NCBI GenBank assembly: GCA_017480345.1
Contig: JAFVAU010000026.1
Coordinates: 41,538 to 105,537, forward strand
Origin: Bacteroidales bacterium
Lineage (GTDB): Bacteria > Bacteroidota > Bacteroidia > Bacteroidales > UBA932
Direction: 5' to 3'
Length of the DNA stretch: 64,000 nucleotides
This document shows, in pieces, positions 28,261 through 37,581 of the stretch; within the stretch, counting starts at the first letter, position 1; every line of letters starts with the position of its first letter. The position numbers were made by a program, and so were the translations under genes. The notes below the pieces were generated by a model. It was given only the letters and a program-made list of their open reading frames with translations, did no database searches and had not been told where the DNA came from.

Positions 28261-29238
28261 ATGAAAAGAGGAATGTGGCTCATTTTATTGGCTTTGGCGC
28301 TGCAGGCGGGCCCTGCCGGGGCAACAAGCAGGCAGGCCGATACGCTCCGGGTGCTCTTCTGGAACCTGGAGAACTTTTTTGACAACCGGAACGACTCCAC
28401 CAGCGTCTCGGAGGGGGAGTTCTCCTCCTTCGGGGAGCGTCATTGGAGCCGGCGCAAGTTCGAGACCAAGAGCCGGGCCATTGCCAAAGGCATTCTCTGG
28501 GCGGCATCGCAGGAGGGCGGGCTGCCGGATGTAATAGGCCTGGCGGAGGTGGAAAACTACTACGTCCTCTGGCACCTGCTCCGAAAGACGGCCCTCCGGA
28601 AGCTGGATTACAGCATTGTCCACTTCGATTCTCCGGACCCCCGGGGCATTGACGTGGCCCTTCTTTATCGCACTTCCCGCCTCAAAAAGGCCGATGCCAA
28701 GCCTTGCCATCTCTATAACCCCGATTCCACCGTCATGGCTACGCGGGACATCCTGCTCTTCGTGGGCCGGCAGGAAGAGGAAAGAACGGCCTTCCTGGTG
28801 AACCACCATCCCTCCAAATATGGAGGAGCCGCCATTTCGGAACCCCGGCGGGAGGTGGCCGTCCGCCGCTTGGCCTTCCTGGCCGATTCCCTCCGCCTCT
28901 CCGGAATCACCCGCATCGTGGCCATGGGAGACTTCAACGACACGCCCGCCAATCCGGTATACAAGCTCCTTGAACCGGGCCTCCGGAACCTGGCGGAACC
29001 CTTGCATCGGCAGGGAAGGGGGACCATCAAATACGAGGGGGAGTGGGAGCTGATAGACATGTTTTTCGTGAGCGAGGAATGCCGGACGGAGGGCATGAAA
29101 ATCCTTCAAATCCCCTTCCTGCAGGCTCCGGACAAAGGCCACGCCGGCACCAAGCCCCTCCGCACCTATTCCGGCCCCCGCTACATAGGCGGAGTCTCGG
29201 ACCATTGTCCCATTTGGATAAATTTATTAACTTTGTAG
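28261..29238 (+). CDS. secreted endonuclease/exonuclease/phosphatase-family protein
   Basis: A 325-residue protein with a signal peptide (WLILLALALQAGPAGA) and the EEP fold: VLFWNLENFFDNRND (metal-binding Asn/Glu), GLAEVENYYVLWHLL, GIDVALLYRTS, MGDFNDTPANPVY and the final GGVSDHCPIWINL with the catalytic Asp-His. Such exported proteins in Bacteroidetes may be nucleases or phosphodiesterases; the substrate cannot be told. The galK promoter starts within its last codons. Confidence 0.9.
   Translation: MKRGMWLILLALALQAGPAGATSRQADTLRVLFWNLENFFDNRNDSTSVSEGEFSSFGERHWSRRKFETKSRAIAKGILWAASQEGGLPDVIGLAEVENYYVLWHLLRKTALRKLDYSIVHFDSPDPRGIDVALLYRTSRLKKADAKPCHLYNPDSTVMATRDILLFVGRQEEERTAFLVNHHPSKYGGAAISEPRREVAVRRLAFLADSLRLSGITRIVAMGDFNDTPANPVYKLLEPGLRNLAEPLHRQGRGTIKYEGEWELIDMFFVSEECRTEGMKILQIPFLQAPDKGHAGTKPLRTYSGPRYIGGVSDHCPIWINLLTL
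29205..29235 (+). promoter_or_regulatory. galK: galK promoter
   Basis: TTG at 29205-29207, 20 bp, then TAACTTTG at 29228-29235, within the end of the preceding gene. The leader would be about 20 nt. Confidence 0.55.
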
Positions 29239-29262
29239 GACGCATACAAAATAACACAAGAT

Positions 29263-30408
29263 ATGAAAGCCAAAATCCAAGAAAAATTCGAAGCCCTTTT
29301 TGGGGAAGAAGGTATCCTTTATGCATCGGCCGGCCGCATCAACCTGATCGGCGAACACACGGACTATAACGGTGGTTACGTGTTCCCCGGCGCCATCAAC
29401 TTTGGTATCATGGCCGCCATCAAGCCCAACGGAACCAATACCGTCAAGCTCTTCGCCATAGATATGGACGAATACGTAGAGTTTGACCTGGGTGCCAAAA
29501 CGCTCCCCGACAAGCACTGGCCCAAGTATATCTTCGGCGTCTGCCATGAGATTGTCAAACGCGGCGGCATGGTGGGAGGCTTCAACGCCGTCTTTGCCGG
29601 AGACGTCCCCCATGGTGCCGGCCTCAGCTCGTCGGCCGCCCTTGAGAGCACCTTCGCCTACGCCCTCAACGACCTTTTCAACCAAGGCAGCATAGACAAA
29701 TACGAACTGGCCAAGATTGGCCAGAGCACAGAGCACAACTACTGCGGCGTCAAGTGCGGCATCATGGACCAGTTTGCCTCCCTCTTCGGCAAGGAAGGGT
29801 CCCTTATCCGCCTCAACTGCAAGACGGGAGAGTACAAGTACTTCCCCTTCCATCCCCAGGGCTACAAGCTGGTGCTCATTGACACCTGCGTGAAGCACCT
29901 GCTGGCCGACAGCGCCTACAACAAGCGCCGGGAATCCTGCGAAAGGGCTGCCGCCGCCATCCGCAAGAACCACCCCGAGGTGGAATTCCTCTCGGACGCC
30001 AAGCGCCTCTGGCTGGACGAAGTCCGTGCAGAAATCTCCGAGGAAGACTTCATCCGGGCCGAATACGTGATTGGAGAGGTGCAGCGCGTGCTGGACGTCT
30101 GCGACGCCCTCGAGCGTGACGACTACGAGACGGTGGGCGAGATGATGTACCAGACCCACTTCGGCCTCAGCCGCCTGTACGAGGTTTCCTGCGAAGAGCT
30201 GGATTTCCTGAACAAACTGGCCCGCAAGATGGACGTTACGGGCTCCCGCGTCATGGGCGGCGGCTTCGGCGGCTGCACCATCAACCTGGTGAAGGAAGAA
30301 CTCTACGACCACTTCATCGAAGCCGCCGTGGAGAAGTTCACGGAGAAATTCGGTCACGCGCCCAAGATTTACAACGTAGTCATCAGCGATGGCGCTCGCA
30401 AACTGTAG
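29263..30408 (+). CDS. galK: galactokinase
   Basis: A 381-residue GHMP kinase. The galactokinase signature is GRINLIGEHTDYNGGYVFPGAINF (residues about 22-45), the ATP loop GDVPHGAGLSSSAALESTFA (about 113-132), CGVKCGIMDQFASLFG with the catalytic Asp, and motif 3 VMGGGFGGCTINLV. It phosphorylates alpha-D-galactose in the Leloir pathway. An aldose 1-epimerase gene, which supplies the alpha anomer, lies 5 kb away at 35167. It overlaps the CpXC gene by 20 bp. Confidence 0.96.
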   Translation: MKAKIQEKFEALFGEEGILYASAGRINLIGEHTDYNGGYVFPGAINFGIMAAIKPNGTNTVKLFAIDMDEYVEFDLGAKTLPDKHWPKYIFGVCHEIVKRGGMVGGFNAVFAGDVPHGAGLSSSAALESTFAYALNDLFNQGSIDKYELAKIGQSTEHNYCGVKCGIMDQFASLFGKEGSLIRLNCKTGEYKYFPFHPQGYKLVLIDTCVKHLLADSAYNKRRESCERAAAAIRKNHPEVEFLSDAKRLWLDEVRAEISEEDFIRAEYVIGEVQRVLDVCDALERDDYETVGEMMYQTHFGLSRLYEVSCEELDFLNKLARKMDVTGSRVMGGGFGGCTINLVKEELYDHFIEAAVEKFTEKFGHAPKIYNVVISDGARKL

Positions 30409-31003
30409 TCATTGCGGCAAGCAGACGGAGGTGGAACTCCGTCAAAGCATTAACACCGCCCTTGATCCGGAGCTCAAAGACCGGGTCAAGGACGGCTCTT
30501 TATTCGTCTGGGAGTGTCCCTACTGCGGCCACCGCAACCTGGCCAAATACCAGACGCTATACCACGACCCTGACGCCAAGATGATGGTCTGGCTGCTTCC
30601 CGGGGAAGAGCAGCCCCCGCAGGCCGTGGAGGAGGCCGTAAAGGAACTGGAAGGCTATACCCTCCGCCGCGTGCGAGGGGTGGGAGACCTTATTGAAAAG
30701 GTGAATATCCACGACGCCGGCCTGGAAGACACGGTGCTGGAGATGTGCAAGTGGGTTACCCGTCAGGAACTCTCCGCCAAAAACCCCGAGGCCGCCGCCG
30801 CCCCGCTCCGTTTCCTCAGGATGGAAGGGGCCGACAACGACCTGGTGCTGGCCCTCCCCCTCGGTGGCCGGATGCAGGTGCTGAACGTGGGTTTCAACGT
30901 GTACGAAGACGCCCGCGGCATCCTCCTGCGCAATCCTTCCGTGCGTCCCGCCCAGGGCTTCGCCCAGGTGGACCAGGCCTGGATAGAGCAGTTTTTCCGC
31001 TAA
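30389..31003 (+). CDS. CpXC-domain zinc-ribbon protein
   Basis: A 204-residue protein with two CxxC knuckles, CSHCGKQ (residue 6) and CPYCGHRN (residue 43), in the order typical of the CpXC domain, with the conserved LFVWECPYCG and YQTLYHDPDAKMMVWLLPG. The C-terminal half is helical, then beta. The function of this family is unknown. It starts within galK and its stop overlaps the convergent gene's stop by four bases. Confidence 0.8.
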   Translation: MALANCSHCGKQTEVELRQSINTALDPELKDRVKDGSLFVWECPYCGHRNLAKYQTLYHDPDAKMMVWLLPGEEQPPQAVEEAVKELEGYTLRRVRGVGDLIEKVNIHDAGLEDTVLEMCKWVTRQELSAKNPEAAAAPLRFLRMEGADNDLVLALPLGGRMQVLNVGFNVYEDARGILLRNPSVRPAQGFAQVDQAWIEQFFR

Positions 31004-34000
31004 AGATTGAAAGAAAGTATCAGCGAAACGGAGTAGGGCTTTTTCTGCTCCGTTTCGTTGTAGATATTGCCACCCAGATAAGAGAAAGAGACGCCCAGGG
31101 TGGTGTCTATGGCCAGGAAGAAAATCTGGCCAAAGTCTGCGGTGAAGTCTGCGCCGGCGCTCCACAGGAAATCCTTCCCCAGTCCGGTAAAGTCTCCGTG
31201 CGGGGTAAGGAGGAACTTGCGGATATAGCCCAGTACCGGAATCTCCAGGTCTCCGAAATACAGCGGGATGGCGTAGTCCAGAGTGGCCTTCCACTGCGTA
31301 CGGTATTGGGCCGACAGGAAGGAAGAAACCTCCGAATCAAAGCCTCTGGGAAGCACATTTGCCCGGTAATCTCCGAAGGGGGCGTTGCCCAGCTGATGCT
31401 GCACGGTGGCCGTGAGCATGATGCCCTGTGTACGCAGGATGCCGGGCGTATAGGCATAGGCGTGGGCATAGACGACGGGCTTGAAAGCCCCGCTCATCCC
31501 CGGCCGGAAGGCCGCGCCGCCCTCCAGGCCCAAGCCCCAGCGCGGGTAAATCTGAGACGCCGCCTTGGGGAGCATCACATACCCCCGGGCCGAAGCGCTG
31601 AGCTGCTGCATGAACACGTTGTTGGCCTTATCGGCCCCGTTGAAAACCCGGGGGGACTCCGAAAGGGGACCGCGGGTGAATTTCACGCTGCCCAGGCTGT
31701 AGATGTTGTTGGAGAAGCTGTAGCGGAGCTGGGGAATGAAGCCGGAGAGCAGGCCGTAGCGGTTGAAGCTGAAGGGGATATAGGCCCTCAGGGAGCCGGT
31801 CAGAAGCGGCGTGGAACGCAAAGAAACGGCATTTCCATAGCTAACCCGGTCTCCTTCCCGCGTTTCCGTGAGGGTGTACTGGCGGGCCAGCCGGTCTCCA
31901 TAGTCTATCTGGGCTTCCAGCACCGGATACTGCCCGGTGTAGGTGAGCTTTCCGTGGAGGGCCGTCCGCCAGCCGTCCGCCTTGTCCGGATTGGGGTGGA
32001 AGGCAATGCCGGCCTGGCCGGAGAGGGTTCCCAGCGTATTCTGGAACATGCCGATAGCGCCCGGAGACAAGGTCTCATAGGAGAATTCGAAAGAGCCGGC
32101 CATCACATCGTCCACATCCACATACAGCGGCAGCCAGGTGTGAAGCCGCAGCGGGTGGGCCAGCTTGTAATAGCGTTTGGGCTCCGAGAGCGCCACTTCC
32201 TGCTTCAAGTCCGGAGCTGGCCCCAGGGCCCGTTCCTGTGCGGTGATGGCCTCCTCGATGGTATAGTGGTGAAGGTCCTCAAAACTTACCTCGCGGGGCG
32301 TAATCTCACTGAGGGAAATCCGGAAAATCTTGCCGCCGTTCAGCGTCTGGGAGATGCAGTAATAGTTCTCGTCGTCATAGGTGAAGTCCGTGACGCCGTA
32401 GCGTGTGCTGGTAAGCTGCAGCAGCCTTCCCTCGTCCGGGAAGTAGCGGTATAGCTCGTTCACGCCCGTGCGGTCCGAAACCCATTCCAGATAGTTTTCT
32501 ACGGCGTCCAGGTTCACCATTTTCTGGTGGTTGGGCGCCAGTACGGTGCTCCAGCCTCCCCCGGCCGGTGCCAGGAACACCCCATAGCCCTCGTCCGTGA
32601 TGCCCAGGCAGTAGATGTCTTCTCCCCGCCAGGCCGCCTCCGTGATCTGGACGCCTTCCGGGGCCTTCCTGCGTTGGATAACGCTTCCGTCCCGGGCCGA
32701 TATCACCGTCAGGTAAGTCTCCCCCGTCACGGAATACTCCACCGTGGCCAGCTCGTCTCCGCTGGGCGAAGGGAAGGGGTTGTACATCCGCGTCCCGTGG
32801 GTAAGGGTATGGATTTTCTGCGTTTTCAGGTCCAGGTAACAGACCACGGAACTGCCCGAGAGCGTCCACCGGGGGTGGGGACGCGTCTCGCTCCAGTAGA
32901 TGCGGTTCCAGTCGGGATCGTAGTAGAGCGAAGAAGATTCGTAGGTATAGGCGTGAAGCACCTTTTCCTTTCCTCCCGAGAAGCGCACCAGCTGGGTGTT
33001 GTGCAGGTATCCTTCCCGCACGGCATAGAGGTCTCCCTCCACACAGACCGGGGTGGAATAATCCAGCGGGAAGTCCCGGTCGGGGGTGATTTGCGTCATT
33101 TCCAGGAAGGGGGCGCGGGCGGCGGCATCGGCATTCCATACTTCTTTGAAGGCGTGCGCAATTTCCCGGAAGCTTTCTTCTTCCTTTTTGCCGATAACTT
33201 CCTTGAGGACCGTGTCAAAATTGTAGGGGACGAAGAGCCAGGGTTTGCGCACTTTGACATCCAGGCTCCGGCTGGTGTAATCCGGGATGCCGTACAGATA
33301 CCGCGCGCCCGCCATCATAACATAGCCGGCCTTGTAATAATCCGGCGTGAAATGCTTGTAGGAGCCCTTGCTCCAGAGTGTTGTGCTTCTCCAGTCTTCC
33401 TGGTCAAAAGCCACCTGCATAAAGTTGAGGAAATCCGCTGTGCGGGCCCGGGTTCCGTAGGCCAGTCCCGTTTCCGCAGCCACGGCGTCACCCTCTCCGC
33501 GGGGGCCGGTAAGGTAGATGGCCCAGGCCAACGGCGCCGAACCTTGGCCGATGGCATAGGAAAGCCCCTTGAAGAAGCCGGCGTCTTCCAGCTTTTCCAA
33601 CTGCGCCTGATGGCGTGGTTCGTGGGCCGCCAGCTGGATGGGCCAGCTCACGGGGTCTGAGCCGTAGGCGGAAGGAAGGGTGTAGAGGTCCATCCGGGTG
33701 GGCGCCCAGGCCACGGAGCCGTTGGCATACATGTTGTGCGTGTGCAGCACCACCGGCATCTTCCGGTTCCATTTTCCGCTTTTTGGCGTTTGGCCCACGG
33801 ATCGGCCCACCGGTTCCCGGAACTGCTCCAACAGCTGCGCATAGCGGCGGGCCAGGGAATCGGCCCCTTCCGGGTAAATGACTTTGTAATAGGGGCTTTC
33901 TACACTGTACCAGCGCAAGTGGCCCGGATCTTCTCCCGGGGTGTAGAACTGGGCGCGGGCCGCCAGGCGGGCCGCCAGCAGGAGGGTCAGAACCGTCAGA

Positions 34001-34011
34001 CTCTTGCGCAT
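31000..34011 (-). CDS. exported beta-propeller/outer-membrane barrel protein
   Basis: A protein of about 1003 residues, starting MRKSLTVLTLLLAARLAARAQ, a signal peptide. An N-terminal domain (about 25-290) carries YKVIYPEGADSLARRYAQLLEQ and LAAHEPRHQAQLEKL. It resembles the peptidase-like start of TolB-type Bacteroidetes proteins, but HEPRHQ replaces the usual HExxH. Residues about 350-650 show WD-like repeats of a propeller (LYYDPDWNRIYWSE, NPFPSPSGDELATVEYS). The rest is barrel-like and ends VSLILSFNL, a typical C-terminal strand. The start at 34011 was chosen for the signal peptide. The function is unknown. Confidence 0.75.
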   Translation of the reverse strand: MRKSLTVLTLLLAARLAARAQFYTPGEDPGHLRWYSVESPYYKVIYPEGADSLARRYAQLLEQFREPVGRSVGQTPKSGKWNRKMPVVLHTHNMYANGSVAWAPTRMDLYTLPSAYGSDPVSWPIQLAAHEPRHQAQLEKLEDAGFFKGLSYAIGQGSAPLAWAIYLTGPRGEGDAVAAETGLAYGTRARTADFLNFMQVAFDQEDWRSTTLWSKGSYKHFTPDYYKAGYVMMAGARYLYGIPDYTSRSLDVKVRKPWLFVPYNFDTVLKEVIGKKEEESFREIAHAFKEVWNADAAARAPFLEMTQITPDRDFPLDYSTPVCVEGDLYAVREGYLHNTQLVRFSGGKEKVLHAYTYESSSLYYDPDWNRIYWSETRPHPRWTLSGSSVVCYLDLKTQKIHTLTHGTRMYNPFPSPSGDELATVEYSVTGETYLTVISARDGSVIQRRKAPEGVQITEAAWRGEDIYCLGITDEGYGVFLAPAGGGWSTVLAPNHQKMVNLDAVENYLEWVSDRTGVNELYRYFPDEGRLLQLTSTRYGVTDFTYDDENYYCISQTLNGGKIFRISLSEITPREVSFEDLHHYTIEEAITAQERALGPAPDLKQEVALSEPKRYYKLAHPLRLHTWLPLYVDVDDVMAGSFEFSYETLSPGAIGMFQNTLGTLSGQAGIAFHPNPDKADGWRTALHGKLTYTGQYPVLEAQIDYGDRLARQYTLTETREGDRVSYGNAVSLRSTPLLTGSLRAYIPFSFNRYGLLSGFIPQLRYSFSNNIYSLGSVKFTRGPLSESPRVFNGADKANNVFMQQLSASARGYVMLPKAASQIYPRWGLGLEGGAAFRPGMSGAFKPVVYAHAYAYTPGILRTQGIMLTATVQHQLGNAPFGDYRANVLPRGFDSEVSSFLSAQYRTQWKATLDYAIPLYFGDLEIPVLGYIRKFLLTPHGDFTGLGKDFLWSAGADFTADFGQIFFLAIDTTLGVSFSYLGGNIYNETEQKKPYSVSLILSFNL

Positions 34012-34037
34012 AGTGTACAAAAATAAGGAAAAAAGCG

Positions 34038-34045
34038 TAAATTTG
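34038..34045 (+). promoter_or_regulatory. -7 box, leaderless start for the thioredoxin-like gene
   Basis: TAAATTTG, 6 bases before the ATG at 34052, in the 40-bp gap to the divergent propeller gene. Confidence 0.55.
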
Positions 34046-34051
34046 CTCATT

Positions 34052-35008
34052 ATGAAAGGAAGAATCAGCGTCTTATGCCTGCTTGCCCTGGCCCTTTCCT
34101 GCGGAACCCGCGGGAACAAGGCCCCCCAGGCCCCCGCCGTGCGGGATTTCCCCATGGCCGAAGTCCCCACCATGATGACGGAACCCCTGGAGCGGGCCGT
34201 CTGGCTGGCGCAACATTTCTGGGACCGTTTCACGGAGCCGCAGAAGCTATACGTTTGCGATTCCCTTACGGTGAACGGCGTCCCGCTGGAGCCGCTGGAG
34301 CGTCAGGTAGGGCTGTTTGCGTCCCTCCTTCAACAAATCCCCCTGCCGGAAGGGCAAAAGGCCATGGAGAATGCTTTCCGGCGCCTGTCGGCCTTTCAGG
34401 AGGCGCAGCCGCAGGGGAATGTCTTCACGGAGACATCGGCCCTTATCTCCCGCTATTTCTTTGACCCCAATTCTCCCGTCCGCAGTGAAGACCTGTACCT
34501 TCCCTTTGTGACGCAGCTGGCTTCTTCCCACCTTACGCCGGAGGACATGCGCCCCGGCTACGCGTGGGATGCAAGAACCTGTGCCATGAACCGCACAGGC
34601 ACCCCTGCGGCCGATTTCACCTTCGTGGATACCGCCGGCCGCCGCCGCACCCTTTATGGCATCCGGGCGGAATGGACGCTCCTTGTCTTCGGCAACCCGG
34701 ACTGCGGCGCCTGCCGGGAGCTCATGGAGGCCATGGAGGAAAGTGCGGAGATATCGGCCCTTCTGGATCAGGGCCGGCTCCAGGTGGTGGATGTGTATAT
34801 AGACGAGGACATCGCCCTCTGGAAAGAGCATGTCCAGGATTACCCGGCCCGGTGGATCAACGGCTACGATCCCACGTTCTCCATTCGGGGAGACCGCCTG
34901 TACGCCGTCAGGGCCCTTCCTTCGCTGTATCTGCTGGATAAGGACAAGACCGTGGTGCTCAAGGACGCCCCGGCGCAGACCGTGCTGGAGGTCCTGGCCA
35001 TGCTTTGA
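34052..35008 (+). CDS. lipoprotein with C-terminal thioredoxin-like domain
   Basis: A 318-residue lipoprotein (MKGRISVLCLLALALSC). The helical middle (about 40-180, ERAVWLAQHFWDRFTE, QIPLPEGQKAMENAFRRL) matches the DUF5106-like domain of Bacteroidetes. The C-terminal thioredoxin fold starts APAADFTF, with the active site NPDCGACRELM (CxxC = CGAC) and the cis-Pro ALPSLYLLD. It probably works as a periplasmic or surface-facing thiol-disulfide protein. The ATG at 34052 begins the lipoprotein signal; an earlier in-frame ATG is upstream of the promoter box. Confidence 0.85.
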   Translation: MKGRISVLCLLALALSCGTRGNKAPQAPAVRDFPMAEVPTMMTEPLERAVWLAQHFWDRFTEPQKLYVCDSLTVNGVPLEPLERQVGLFASLLQQIPLPEGQKAMENAFRRLSAFQEAQPQGNVFTETSALISRYFFDPNSPVRSEDLYLPFVTQLASSHLTPEDMRPGYAWDARTCAMNRTGTPAADFTFVDTAGRRRTLYGIRAEWTLLVFGNPDCGACRELMEAMEESAEISALLDQGRLQVVDVYIDEDIALWKEHVQDYPARWINGYDPTFSIRGDRLYAVRALPSLYLLDKDKTVVLKDAPAQTVLEVLAML

Positions 35009-35029
35009 GGCTGCCTTTTGGCAAAACCG

Positions 35030-35140
35030 TGGGCCAGGTGGGATTTCATGCTACCCACCGCGCCCGCAGAAACGGCCAATCAGGCTCTGAGAAGGCAAAA
35101 GTATGGGCCAGGTGGTTCACTTAAAATCCCACCTGGCCCA
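35030..35140 (+). repeat. 111-bp element with 17-bp terminal inverted repeats, copy A
   Basis: TGGGCCAGGTGGGATTT at the left end and its exact complement at the right end enclose an internal copy of TGGGCCAGGTG. Copy B (38945-39055) has the same length, the opposite orientation and only about three differences. The similarity extends slightly outwards (AAAAACTGAC). It lies between the convergent ends of the thioredoxin-like gene and galM and may also act as a transcription end. Confidence 0.88.
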
Positions 35141-35166
35141 AAAACTGACGGCACTATAAGTAGATA

Positions 35167-36210
35167 TTACCTTATGTCAAACGCCCAGATAATGGCCTCC
35201 TGCAGCACCTCTCCGGGACGGAGGACGGTGGTGGGGAAGCCGGGCTGGTTGGGGGAATCCGGACAGTGCTGGCACTCGATGGCCACGGCGTCGTAATCCT
35301 GATACTCATAACCGCCCTTGCCCTTGGGACAGCCCTTGAGCCAGTTGCCGGTATACACCTGCACGGCGGGCTGGGTGGTGAACACCTCCAGATGGCGGCC
35401 GGAAGTGGCGCCCCAGAGCTCTGCGGCCGTGCTCAGCTGGCCGGGGGTGGCGCCGTCAATCAGATAGCAGTTGTCATAGCCCTTTCCGTATTTGAGGGCC
35501 GGGAAATCCGCAAAGATATCCTGGCCGATCCGCTTGGCCTCCACAAAGTCCATGGGGGTGTTGGCCACATCGGCCACTTCTCCGGTGGGGATGAGGGTTT
35601 CGTCCGTAGGAAGCCACTGGGAGGCGTTGAGTTCCAGCCGATGGTCCAGCACGGAACCCTTCCCGTCCAAGTTGAAATATACATGGTTGGTGAGGTTCAC
35701 CACCGTGGGAGCATCGGCCTCCGCCGTAAGGATGAGCTTAAGGGAATTGTCTTCTCCCCAGCTGTAGTGGGCCACCGTCTTGAGGTTGCCGGGATAGCCC
35801 TCCTCCCCATCGGCCGAGAAGTACAGGAACTCTACGGAGTCTCCCTCTATGCGGCTTTCCCAAACCTTGTTCTGGAAGCCCTGGGGGCCGCCGTGAAGGT
35901 GGTTGGGGCCGTTGTTGATGGGCAGGGTGTACTCCACACCGTCCAGGGTGAACTTGCCCTTGGCAATGCGGTTGGCATAGCGGCCGGGAACCTTGCCGGC
36001 GCAGGGACCGTCGGCAAAATACGACAGGGGATTGTCGTATCCCAGCACCACGTCTTCCAGCTTTCCTTCTTTGTCCGGAACCACGATGGAGACGATGGCG
36101 GCGCCCACGGAGCAAAGCTGCACATAGGCACCGGAACTGTTCTTGAGGGTATAGAGGATGATTTCTTTTCCGCCCGGGGTCTTGCCCCAGATTTCACTTG
36201 TTATGGCCAT
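35167..36210 (-). CDS. galM: aldose 1-epimerase
   Basis: A 347-residue galactose mutarotase with NRIAKGKFTLDGVEYTLPINNGPNHLHGG (catalytic His in NHLHGG, residue about 100), VVNLTNHVYFNL with the second His (about 173), and the late EVFTTQPAVQVYTGN and AIECQHCPDSPNQPGF. It interconverts alpha and beta anomers before galactokinase. It follows folA by 2 bp in a thyA-folA-galM run. No signal peptide is visible, so it acts in the cytoplasm. Confidence 0.94.
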   Translation of the reverse strand: MAITSEIWGKTPGGKEIILYTLKNSSGAYVQLCSVGAAIVSIVVPDKEGKLEDVVLGYDNPLSYFADGPCAGKVPGRYANRIAKGKFTLDGVEYTLPINNGPNHLHGGPQGFQNKVWESRIEGDSVEFLYFSADGEEGYPGNLKTVAHYSWGEDNSLKLILTAEADAPTVVNLTNHVYFNLDGKGSVLDHRLELNASQWLPTDETLIPTGEVADVANTPMDFVEAKRIGQDIFADFPALKYGKGYDNCYLIDGATPGQLSTAAELWGATSGRHLEVFTTQPAVQVYTGNWLKGCPKGKGGYEYQDYDAVAIECQHCPDSPNQPGFPTTVLRPGEVLQEAIIWAFDIR

Positions 36211-36212
36211 GG

Positions 36213-36704
36213 TTATTTTTTCTTATAAACGACAAATTCAAACTGGTAACCGGTTTCCGGGTCTGTATGGGTCTCGGAGGTGCTTTCCCGCTCCCACACG
36301 GCCGGGTCTATGACGGGGAAGAAGGTATCGGCCTCCTTCACCTCCGTATGCACATGGGTGATGTACAGCAGGTCCATGTCCGGCAGGGCGGCCTTGTACA
36401 CGGAGGCGCCGCCAATCACGAAGCACTTGTCCGCGCCGATTTTGGCGGCCTGGGCATAGGCCTCCTCGAAGGAATAGACGCAGGTTACCTCCTCTATGGG
36501 GTCTCCTCCCAGGTTCAGGACAATGTTCTTGCGCCCGGGAAGGGGCCGGCCGATGGAAAAGTAGGTGGTGCGTCCCATGATGACGGGATAGCCCCTGGTG
36601 GTGGCCTTGAAGTACTGCAAATCTTCCTTCAGATGCCAGGGAAGGGCGTTTTTAACGCCGATGCCCCAGTTGTCGGCCACGGCTACGATGATGCACTTTT
36701 TCAT
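36213..36704 (-). CDS. folA: dihydrofolate reductase
   Basis: A 163-residue enzyme starting MKKCIIVAVADNWGIGVKNALPWHLKEDLQYFKATT, with the substrate-binding acidic residue in LKEDL, then VIMGRTTYFSIGRPLPGRKNIVL and CFVIGGASVYKAALP. It regenerates tetrahydrofolate from dihydrofolate, the by-product of the thyA reaction next door. The ATG at 36704 was chosen because it starts two bases after the thyA stop; the longer frame runs into thyA. Confidence 0.96.
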   Translation of the reverse strand: MKKCIIVAVADNWGIGVKNALPWHLKEDLQYFKATTRGYPVIMGRTTYFSIGRPLPGRKNIVLNLGGDPIEEVTCVYSFEEAYAQAAKIGADKCFVIGGASVYKAALPDMDLLYITHVHTEVKEADTFFPVIDPAVWERESTSETHTDPETGYQFEFVVYKKK

Positions 36705-36705
36705 T

Positions 36706-37500
36706 TTAGACTGCGACGGGTGCTTTGATCGAAGGCCACGGATCATAGCCTTCCAGGGTGAAATCTTCATATTTGAAATCGAAGAGGGACTTGACCTCGG
36801 GATTCAGTTTCATGACGGGCAGCGGCCGGGGCTCGCGGCTGAGCTGGAGGGCCACCTGCTCAAAATGGTTCCTGTAGATGTGGGTGTCTCCGGTGGTGTG
36901 CACGAACTCTCCGGGCTCCAGGCCGCACACCTGCGCAATCATGAGCGTAAGGAGGGCGTAGGAGGCAATGTTGAAGGGAACGCCCAGGAACACGTCTGCG
37001 CTGCGCTGGTACAGCTGGCAGGAGAGTTTGCCTTCGGCCACGTAGAACTGGAAGAGGCAGTGGCAGGGCGGCAGGGCCATCTTGTCCACCTCCGCGGGGT
37101 TCCAGGCGCTCACCAGCATGCGGCGGGAGTCCGGGTTCCGGCGGATGGTTTCCACCACCTGGCTCAGCTGGTCTATGCTGCGGCCGTCCGGAGCGGGCCA
37201 GGAGCGCCACTGGTGCCCGTACACGGGGCCCAGGTCTCCATTCTCATCGGCCCACTCGTCCCAGATGGTGACGCCGTGGTCCTGCAGGTACTTCACGTTG
37301 GTGTCTCCGGCAATGAACCACAGGAGCTCATAGATGATGGACTTGAGGTGCACCTTCTTGGTGGTGAGCAGCGGGAAGCCGTCGGCCAGGTTGAAGCGCA
37401 TCTGGTAGCCGAATACGTTCTGGGTGCCCGTGCCGGTGCGGTCTTCCTTCATGACACCGTGGGCGCGGATATGTCTCAGGAGGTCTAAATACTGTTGCAT
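36706..37500 (-). CDS. thyA: thymidylate synthase
   Basis: A 264-residue enzyme starting [36 protein letters not shown]. It has the active-site Cys in [14 protein letters not shown] (about residue 146), [19 protein letters not shown], and the C-terminal IKAPVAV that closes the site. It makes dTMP from dUMP with methylene-tetrahydrofolate and is followed at once by folA, the usual recycling pair. The start is well fixed by the family N-terminus. Confidence 0.97.
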   Translation of the reverse strand: MQQYLDLLRHIRAHGVMKEDRTGTGTQNVFGYQMRFNLADGFPLLTTKKVHLKSIIYELLWFIAGDTNVKYLQDHGVTIWDEWADENGDLGPVYGHQWRSWPAPDGRSIDQLSQVVETIRRNPDSRRMLVSAWNPAEVDKMALPPCHCLFQFYVAEGKLSCQLYQRSADVFLGVPFNIASYALLTLMIAQVCGLEPGEFVHTTGDTHIYRNHFEQVALQLSREPRPLPVMKLNPEVKSLFDFKYEDFTLEGYDPWPSIKAPVAV

Positions 37501-37526
37501 ACTATGCAAACTTACATATTTTTCGT

Positions 37527-37534
37527 TATCTTTG
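37527..37534 (+). promoter_or_regulatory. -7 box of the SLC6-type transporter gene
   Basis: TATCTTTG followed by CA, 47 bases before the ATG at 37582 and divergent from thyA. Confidence 0.5.
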
Positions 37535-37581
37535 CAACAAGTAGTGTATGATTTCCCCTCCCCGGGGGCGAACTTGACAAA

